A DNA stretch of 64,000 bases from Thunnus maccoyii (Eukaryota; Chordata; Actinopteri; Scombriformes; Scombridae): assembly GCF_910596095.1 (NCBI RefSeq), contig NC_056534.1:10480490-10544489 (forward strand). The letters are read 5' to 3'. The position numbers and the translations under genes were made by a program. Positions 59,508 to 64,000 of the stretch are shown here, piece by piece. Position 1 is the first letter of the stretch, and each line of letters opens with the position of its first letter. The notes beneath the pieces are model-generated. The model saw only the letters and a program-made list of their open reading frames with translations. It made no database searches and had not been told where the DNA came from.

Positions 59508-61036
59508 GTGCGACAGAGAGACCTGGTGTGGCTGAAAGAAGACGTTCCCCAGATGAAGGACAGAGGAGAGAAGCCTGTAGATGCCGTTTTGCTCCTCTGG
59601 AGTGAAACACAGGATGTCCATGGCACTCAGCAGTCGCCTGAAGTCCTCCCCGTCATCCTTCCCCTCTATGGTACAGTCCCCTCCCTGCACTCATGTACAC
59701 ACATGCACAGTTAACAACAACATACTCAGCCAGTTTAATCACAGCTGTAATTAAAGTGTAACTTTAAATCAGCAGCTGAAAGTCTTGTTTTTGCTAACTT
59801 CCAGTGGTTAACTTCTCACCTTGCTGCAGTGATGTAAAAGTCTGCTTCAGGGTGTGACAGTACATTGTGACATAACTAATGAGTGCAGTTACTGGTGCAA
59901 CAGAGCGAACTTCTCACCAACTTTTCAGCCTGGTGTTAAGTTACACTTTAGAAAATAAGCCAGAAGTGCTTGTAGTAGTACCCACAAACTCACAAACCAG
60001 TATCAATGTAAATAGTCAAAGATCATTGATCGACATTGGTGTGACTGGGATGAGCACATGTTGATTATGTTTCATCTCATTAAGTGGTAAAAAGTAATCA
60101 AAGAGAGTAAGAGTGCAAGAACACACCATCAGAGAAATAACGTAAACCTGAATATTGGTTCAACATACCACGAGTCAGTTTCTATAAAGGAAAAACTCAT
60201 ATTAAGAGCTCTGTGGAGCAACTTGAAGCTCTAAATACTCAATAACACAAGATAATTAATGTGATAAGAATAAATAAACAAGATCAAGAGTCTACAGCCA
60301 TGCTAGTGGCTCTGCAATCCTGTGTTTAGACACAGTGGTGCTTTGAGCTAAATGCTAATGACAGCCTGCTAACATGGTCACAATGACAATGCTAACATGC
60401 AACATGCAGATGTTATGTAGGTATAACGTTTGCAATGTTCACCATTTTAGTTTAGCATATTAGGGAATTAGCACTGAACACAAAGTGCTGCTGAGGCTGA
60501 TGGCAATGTCTTTACTTTTGCAGGTATTTGGTCATAAAGTTTTGGACAAGTTAAACATTTAACTTGATGATGGCACTAGATGAAAACTAAGGGATTACCA
60601 AAGTTACTACAATTCATCCTGTGGGGAACATGAACATGCACCAAATTTCTTGTCGAGACATTTTACTACAAAAGTCTATCAAATATCAAAATATTTCTAT
60701 GTGGACCAAAGCAGAGGAGACCAACTTTGCCATGCAGTTACACAAAACTAGGTCTTATACAAGTCATACATCAATCAATAAAGCCTCACTAGATACACAC
60801 AGTAACAAGTTCTTTATCCATTTTGTGTACAAAATCTGCAAATCATATTTCTCACTCAATATATCTGAAATACAGATACTCCAGGCTGCAAAGGTTACTC
60901 ACTTTGTATTCATGTACCACAATAAGTTTGTGCCATTAATCACTTTGTAGAATAAATGTCATGTTTTCAAAAAATTGGCATCTCATTTGTTAATATGACT
61001 GCGTAATTGATTACAGTGACTACTCCTTATCTGTGC

Positions 61037-61086
<50 letters not shown>

Positions 61087-61247
61087 TGTGTGGACAGGAG
61101 TGTAGCTCCTATTTCTGTGAGCACCTGATTCAGATAGTAGTAAGTCTCAGCTTCCTGCAGATACAGTGAGCGCTTCTCGTGAGGAGGAAGACCTGCCAAC
61201 ATCTCATAGAAGATGTGGTAGTTCCTCTCCGATTTGGCCTGTGGATG

Positions 61248-61295
<48 letters not shown>

Positions 61296-61689
61296 AAACA
61301 CACACACACAAACACAAAACACACACACACAAATACACACAGTCCACAATTTAGAACTGCAGTTGTGGGTTTGTTTGTTGGATTGAATTAGTCCTGTAAT
61401 AAAAAGACATTGGACACTGGATGGATGGATGGATGGATGGATGGATGGATGGATGGATGGATGGATGGATGAATGGATGGATGGATGGATGGATGGATGG
61501 ATGAATGGATGGATGGATGGATGGATGGATGGATGGATGGATGGATGGATGGATGGATGAAGAGAGACTGGGGTGGATAGAGACACAGTTAGATAAAGAG
61601 CAACATGTTTGACACCTCTCATGCTGTCTGCCTCTAGAATCTCCTCTTTCTCACAGTGACTCAGTTGTAAGAAGACTCCACTTGACCTG

Positions 61690-61755
<66 letters not shown>

Positions 61756-64000
61756 ATGTGTGTGTGTGTTATGTTTTTCACCTGAAAGACAATGCGGGAC
61801 TTCTCCAGCAGGTACTGAGACGTTATGGCACCGCTGATTACACCCCTAGTAAATTACACATAGGCAGGCACACAGACACACATGCATGCAACAATGCACA
61901 CACATAGACAAACACACACACACACACACACTCAAAGTGAGTCCGAGTTAAGTAACAGGTCATGCATGTGTAATGTGCTCGGATCTTCTCTGTCACAGTT
62001 CTAGCAGAAGATCAACTACTCATCTAACTGTGTTACTGGGACATGTTGGCATAGTCACCACTAAGCCTACTGTTTGTGTGTGTGTGTGTTTGTGTGTGTG
62101 CGCGCGTGTGTGCACAAATATGCACATGGGTAACCACAAGCCTATTCAGGGTTAAGATAACACGCAGGCATACATGTTATATTTTAATTCAGAATAATTA
62201 AATTCTAATTAAGAAAATCAATTAAGCATTTTTTGGTCCACTAACCTTCTTCTTTTAGTCAGGAAGGCCAGAGGGACTTCCACTAACTGTTGCAGCCATG
62301 CTTGCTGTAGTTTTAAAGATTTTTCTTCTAAACTACAACTATTATATAAGTGATCTCATATTGGGTCTGCTTTACATCAAATAAAATGTGTAGCTGTGTT
62401 TGATAGAGAAATGAGAAAAAAACAAACATTTAAAACTATTATTGATGTTGCTTCAGTTCTTGACTGTATTTGTTGAAGTTGTAATTACTTACCCCTCCAT
62501 GTAGATCTGCATGAACTTGCCAAAGCGTGAGGAGTTGTCGTTGCGCACCGTTTTGGCATTCCCAAAAGACTCCAACAGGGGCGTAGCCTCTAGGATCTAA
62601 CCAATCACCACATGCAAATGTTACCATGGCTACCTTTAAAAGGGATGGTGGCTCACATAAGAGCCAACAACTTTAAGAATAGTTTACCTCTATCTGATGG
62701 GACATGAAGGAAAGAGAAGAGAAGAGAAGAAAGGAATAACTGTTAGCTTAAATGACCACAGTATGAGCTGTGTTTGTCAGCATGCATGTACTTTTAGGTA
62801 TATAATCTACCAGATATCTACCTGTTGTGTGACGTTGCGTTTGTGATGTATGGCTGTCAGGTAACGCAGGATCAGTTTAGTAGCTTCAGTCTTTCCTGAC
62901 CCGCTTTCTCCGCTGTAATAACAGTTAGTCTTTAACAGCACTTCTTTTATTTTATTACTCACAAAGAGTAGCACATTCTTGATAGGATAATAAAAATGGT
63001 TTACTTTTCCTCGAGTTCATTTTTTAATTCAAAATAGCATTTCATTGTTTAAAAGACAGGTTTGAGTTTTTGTCCAAGTGCTGCTAGTTGAAATGAGCAG
63101 CAAATTCAAGGCCTTACTCATTCAAAGTCTGTTCATCAACAGCATTTCATACCTGATCACAATACACTGGTCCTTTTTGGCATCCATCATGGTGGTATAT
63201 GAGAAATTAGCAATGGCAAAAAGATGGCTGCAACACAACAAAACATTTTTAATGAACAAACGCATACAGATGCATATTGGTTGCATAAGTGTGTGTTGTG
63301 TGTGTGTGTGTGTGTAGATGTGAAGTGGTAGTGAAATACATAACCAAACTCTACCTTGGCAACCAACCAACGGCAGTGTAATAGGAACCTCTTACTAACA
63401 CCTGAGAGTGCTGGCATTTACACCTCTATTTACCACCATACTGTATCTCAGAGCACAGTTTCGACACATGTAGACAGATGTAGTACAACAGTGCAATCAC
63501 ACACAGTCTCAACGGCAAAGTTAAAGGTTAGAGAGTTATGCTTATCTACTCTATTCAGCAATGAAAAGTACTCTGAGAGCTTATTCCTAAATATGTTATT
63601 TCAATTATAATAGAAAATGTTAAACTGAATCTGCATAAAAGTACATATGCTGACAATAATGAGATACATAAATCTGATTTTTTTCACTCAAATAAGTGCA
63701 GTAGTTCATGAGAAAATTGTGTAAATATTCCGAATCAGCAAAAAGAACTAATTACTTGTTCTTTGGCCAGCTTTCCACCAAATTTAACTGGAATCTGCTG
63801 ACAAGATTTTCACATATCCTCTTAACAAACAATCTGGATTGAAAACATAACCTCCACCGAGGCGGTTAGGTTATGCTTAAGCTCATGGGCAAATAGCTTG
63901 GACACACATATACACACAAACTCCCAGGTCTTACGGAGGGTTGTCACTCAGGCCACAGCCCTCATATTGAAGTACCACGTCTGTGCCGTAAATGTTGAGC
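26212..64000 (-). CDS. myo15a: Unconventional myosin XVa (5' part beyond window)
   Basis: This is the actin motor that carries whirlin, EPS8 and partners to stereocilia tips; loss of its function causes deafness (human DFNB3, mouse shaker-2). Sixty-four consecutive exons can be chained with GT/AG borders and unbroken phase, about 7,060 coding nt (about 2,350 codons). They run from the motor N-terminal region ([12 protein letters not shown] at the right edge) to the stop at 26212-26214. Domain order is motor, IQ neck, MyTH4, proline-rich linker, FERM-like, SH3, MyTH4, FERM, as in human MYO15A. Exon coordinates are in the domain entries below. The C-terminus EITML is a class I PDZ ligand. The large 5' exon and motor start lie off the right edge. 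Position beside alkbh5 supports MYO15A, not MYO15B; teleosts can have two myo15a copies and I cannot tell which this is. Confidence 0.96.
26819..26867. repeat. (CA)n abutting a myo15a 3' splice site
   Basis: On the transcript it reads (UG)n ending directly in the CAG acceptor of the exon at 26682-26815, so it replaces a normal polypyrimidine tract. Confidence 0.9.
28887..29472. mobile_element. TTAA-flanked MITE, copy 2
   Basis: It is colinear with 16203-16811 over most of its length, with the same TTAAAGGA...TCCTTTAA ends. It lies in the myo15a intron between exons 29932-30065 and 28173-28306. Confidence 0.75.
31053..32019. mobile_element. CAGTGGTG hAT-type element, truncated
   Basis: The left end cagtggtggaaagtaaattg is intact. 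The interior resembles the family up to about 31290 and again at 31870-32000, but the right terminus is lost next to the TTAA-flanked MITE at 32020. It lies in a myo15a intron. Confidence 0.55.
32020..32395. mobile_element. TTAA-flanked MITE, second family
   Basis: Ends are TTAAAGGACCAGTGTGTAGG and the inverted CTACACACTGCACCTTTAA, with TTAA on both sides and the GGCATCTAG box repeated inverted near each end. This is a common teleost repeat that inserted next to the preceding hAT-type fragment. Confidence 0.75.
32430..34014 (-). other. myo15a: myo15a exons: second MyTH4 domain
   Basis: Exons: 33896-34014, 33554-33623, 33343-33415, 33069-33142, 32861-32943, 32615-32745, 32430-32524. Landmarks are [66 protein letters not shown] and [15 protein letters not shown]. 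The serine/lysine-rich SKSKSRD insert at 33554-33623 corresponds to a variable human segment. Confidence 0.93.
33668..33795. mobile_element. CAGTGGTG hAT-type element, 5' fragment
   Basis: It starts cagtgatggaagaagtattc and continues with family-like sequence (cagttaaagtagc, tactcca, gtacttaagtacagtaaa); the other terminus is missing. Confidence 0.5.
35003..36259 (+). pseudogene. Degenerate ORF, possible retroelement structural gene
   Basis: One reading frame is open across about 1.26 kb apart from four stops (35222, 35567, 35900 and 35954), far longer than chance for this AT content. It encodes a basic, Gln/Lys-rich region, then an alpha-helical-looking stretch around 35650-35900, then an acidic/polar end near 36259. 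It faces the integrase fragment on the other strand, and the two meet near 36260. No zinc knuckle or named Gag motif is recognised. It may be a decayed Gag-like gene or an unrelated element gene; the identity is not established. Confidence 0.35.
36321..36602 (-). pseudogene. Retroelement integrase fragment
   Basis: A minus-strand open frame contains a piece resembling the end of the catalytic core of a retroviral or LTR-retrotransposon integrase: the motif [12 protein letters not shown] (with the catalytic-type Glu after the PxTPQxxG turn) followed by a helix and a line like [11 protein letters not shown]. No reverse transcriptase, RNase H, LTR or zinc-binding portion is seen nearby, so it is a truncated fossil within the SH3 intron of myo15a. 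I cannot tell an endogenous retrovirus from a Ty3-like element. Confidence 0.6.
36690..36800. repeat. TGTGGGGACC palindromic repeat ending in (CA)n
   Basis: The inverted segments ttgtggggacc and gtccccacaa flank a short spacer and are followed by gatgtaaat and (AC)n. Similar sequence is familiar from teleost genomes, but I cannot assign its class. Confidence 0.45.
37563..37594. repeat. (AC)n beside the SH3-exon acceptor
   Basis: On the transcript it reads (GU)n within 10 nt of the acceptor of exon 37481-37555. Confidence 0.88.
38500..38847. mobile_element. CAGTGGTG-family hAT-type MITE
   Basis: It runs from cagcggtggcagatgtgttc to acattccaccactg. The flanking 8-mers gctgtatg and gttttatg agree at 6 of 8 positions. 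It lies in a myo15a intron. Confidence 0.7.
40064..40109. repeat. (GT)n just downstream of a myo15a donor
   Basis: On the transcript it reads (AC)n starting within about 10 nt of the donor of exon 40116-40231. Confidence 0.9.
41868..41955. repeat. Long (AC)n beside a myo15a acceptor
   Basis: This is one of the longest dinucleotide arrays in the window, nearly uninterrupted; it reads (GU)n upstream of the acceptor of exon 41766-41861. Confidence 0.92.
42255..42489. mobile_element. hAT-type MITE with perfect 8-bp TSD
   Basis: Inverted termini are cagtggttctcaaacttttt and ctttgagaaccactg. Identical gactaaat stands at 42247-42254 and 42490-42497, a clean hAT target duplication. It lies in the myo15a intron between exons 43415-43840 and 42079-42160. 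Confidence 0.9.
44885..45270. repeat. Interspersed repeat, copy B
   Basis: This is the partner of 8374-8790, in the 2.6-kb myo15a intron 44441-47043. The remainder of that intron shows no recognisable exon or repeat. Confidence 0.6.
47829..48095. repeat. Dinucleotide arrays on both sides of exon 47864-48055
   Basis: (GT)n at about 47829-47858 follows the donor (AC on the transcript) and (CA)n at about 48056-48095 precedes the acceptor (UG on the transcript), bracketing one myo15a exon. Confidence 0.9.
47864..50913 (-). other. myo15a: myo15a exons: first MyTH4 domain and following tail
   Basis: Exons: 50783-50913, 50459-50554, 49912-50040, 49676-49782, 49329-49507, 48243-48315, 47864-48055. 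Landmarks are [48 protein letters not shown] and the RGWLLL core of MyTH4, then [10 protein letters not shown] and the conserved [11 protein letters not shown] and [12 protein letters not shown] segments. MyTH4 domains of myosins bind microtubules or cargo adaptors. Intron ends here are bordered by very long (CA)/(GT) tracts. Confidence 0.92.
50559..50984. repeat. Three long CA/GT arrays around exon 50783-50913
   Basis: (CA)n at 50559-50621 and 50917-50984 precede acceptors (UG on the transcript), and (GT)n at 50708-50771 follows a donor (AC on the transcript). The intron 50555-50782 therefore carries AC at its start and UG at its end and is mostly repeat. Confidence 0.92.
51137..52598 (-). 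other. myo15a: myo15a exons: IQ/lever-arm neck and linker
   Basis: Exon 52423-52598 ends the converter ([11 protein letters not shown]) and begins the light-chain-binding neck ([16 protein letters not shown], then CRGYLAR). Exon 51462-51546 continues the basic neck ([22 protein letters not shown]). A 33-nt exon (51326-51358, 11 residues) and exon 51137-51218 lead into the first MyTH4 domain and include INREVV...PAELAALLQ, a segment conserved in MYO15A. The exons are in phase throughout. Degenerate IQ motifs in this class bind calmodulin and essential or regulatory light chains. Confidence 0.88.
53544..53578. repeat. (CA)n beside acceptor of exon 53417-53541
   Basis: It reads (UG)n to within a few nucleotides of the TAG acceptor on the transcript. 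Confidence 0.88.
53922..54423. mobile_element. TTAA-flanked MITE, third family
   Basis: It begins TTAAAGGGGATATATCA and ends TGATATGTCCCCTTTAA, inverted copies with TTAA at each end. The body is about 500 bp and non-coding. It lies in a myo15a motor-domain intron. Confidence 0.75.
56289..56790. repeat. 500-bp (GAAA)n-type homopurine tract
   Basis: Imperfect GAAA repeats, with GACA and CAAA variants, run almost to the donor of exon 56794-56919. On the transcript this is a (UUUC)n pyrimidine tract starting within 10 nt of the donor. Such mirror-like tracts can form triplex DNA. Confidence 0.92.
60330..60640. repeat. Common teleost GCTAACATG interspersed repeat
   Basis: It contains the characteristic series gctaacatggtcacaatgac, gttcaccattttagtttagc, gctgaggctgatggcaatgt and aggtatttggtcataaagtt, followed by gatgatggcactagatgaaa and attcatcctgtggggaacat. 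It lies in the 1.4-kb myo15a intron 59685-61124. Confidence 0.6.
61038..61334. repeat. GT and CA arrays around exon 61125-61238
   Basis: (GT)n at 61038-61092 lies after the donor (AC on the transcript) and (CA)n with CAAA interruptions at about 61248-61334 lies before the acceptor (UG on the transcript). Confidence 0.9.
61417..61560. repeat. (GGAT)n tetranucleotide array
   Basis: About 144 bp of GGAT units with two GAAT variants, in the intron between exons 61782-61845 and 61125-61238; in one minus-strand frame it gives a meaningless HPSI repeat. Confidence 0.95.
61688..61770. repeat. (GT)n downstream of donor of exon 61782-61845
   Basis: It reads (AC)n on the transcript, beginning near the donor; together with the (UG)n at the far end of the same 543-nt intron it forms a complementary pair. 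Confidence 0.9.

Larger units (their letters stand above)
52753..64000 (-). other. myo15a: myo15a exons: myosin motor domain
   Basis: Exons in transcript order: 63935-64000 (cut by the edge), 63153-63227, 62822-62912, 62493-62596, 61782-61845, 61125-61238, 59523-59684, 59249-59362, 59087-59145, 58636-58759, 58425-58520, 57572-57703, 56794-56919, 55346-55423, 54860-55011, 53690-53735, 53417-53541, 52753-52870. The P-loop GESGSGKT is at 62888-62911, switch [10 protein letters not shown] at 62516-62542, and switch II DIYGFE at 58636-58653. The TEDS-rule residue, 16 before DAVAK, is Glu (59131-59133), so this site carries a constitutive negative charge. The actin-binding region ([15 protein letters not shown]) is at 53690-53735 and the converter follows. 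All key catalytic motifs are intact. Several donors are GTC-type and the donor after 54860 is a weak GTTTTA. Confidence 0.95.

Noticed and set aside
61417..61560. HPSIHPSI protein repeat
   Set aside because: It is translation of the (GGAT)n array inside an intron.
61845..62493. Apparent one-base frame clash at the junction of exons 62493-62596 and 61782-61845
   Set aside because: Recounting the G run (ATGGAGGGGTAAGT) shows the exon ends with two bases of a glycine codon, so the frame is intact.

Overview
The window is nuclear DNA of a ray-finned fish, most likely an advanced teleost. It shows intron-rich vertebrate genes, very abundant (CA)n/(GT)n microsatellites and many short non-autonomous DNA transposons of kinds common in teleosts. 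The species cannot be named from this sequence.

Four protein genes are recognisable, all on the minus strand. From right to left they are a myosin XVa gene (myo15a, 26.2-64.0 kb, 5' end outside the window), the m6A RNA demethylase gene alkbh5 (19.8-22.9 kb), the mitochondrial fission adaptor gene mief2/MiD49 (7.7-12.6 kb with a non-coding first exon near 16 kb), and the first coding exon of smcr8 (2.3-2.5 kb, remainder off the left edge). This is the order and relative orientation of MYO15A-ALKBH5-MIEF2-SMCR8 in human 17p11.2 (Smith-Magenis region). LLGL1, FLII and TOP3A, which sit among these genes in human, are not found here. The genes are neighbours by conserved synteny and do not share one pathway: hair-cell stereocilia transport, RNA demethylation, Drp1 recruitment and C9orf72-complex autophagy/GTPase regulation.

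I placed exon borders by hand from GT/AG sites, reading phase and remembered family sequences. The mief2 chain (7 coding exons, 462 aa), the alkbh5 chain (4 coding exons, 361 aa) and 64 consecutive myo15a exons (about 2,350 codons, from early in the motor domain to the PDZ-ligand C-terminus) all keep frame with no stop, so these genes look functional.

Layout: 1-2.3 kb is smcr8 intron with two hAT-type MITEs. 2.46-3.0 kb is a CpG-rich smcr8 promoter. 3-7.7 kb is non-coding with MITEs and then a long probable mief2 3' region. 12.6-16 kb is mief2 intron 1, with a nested hAT pair and a TAAT-rich perfect palindrome. 16.2-19.8 kb holds repeats and the alkbh5 3' region. 23.4-25.6 kb is intergenic and repeat-bearing. 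26-64 kb is myo15a, whose SH3-domain intron (34.3-37.5 kb) carries retroelement debris. No wholly new system was found. The most notable signals are the strand-consistent AC/GU repeats at myo15a intron ends, the mief2-intron palindrome, the degenerate retroelement ORFs, and the family of TTAA-flanked and hAT MITEs with readable target-site duplications.
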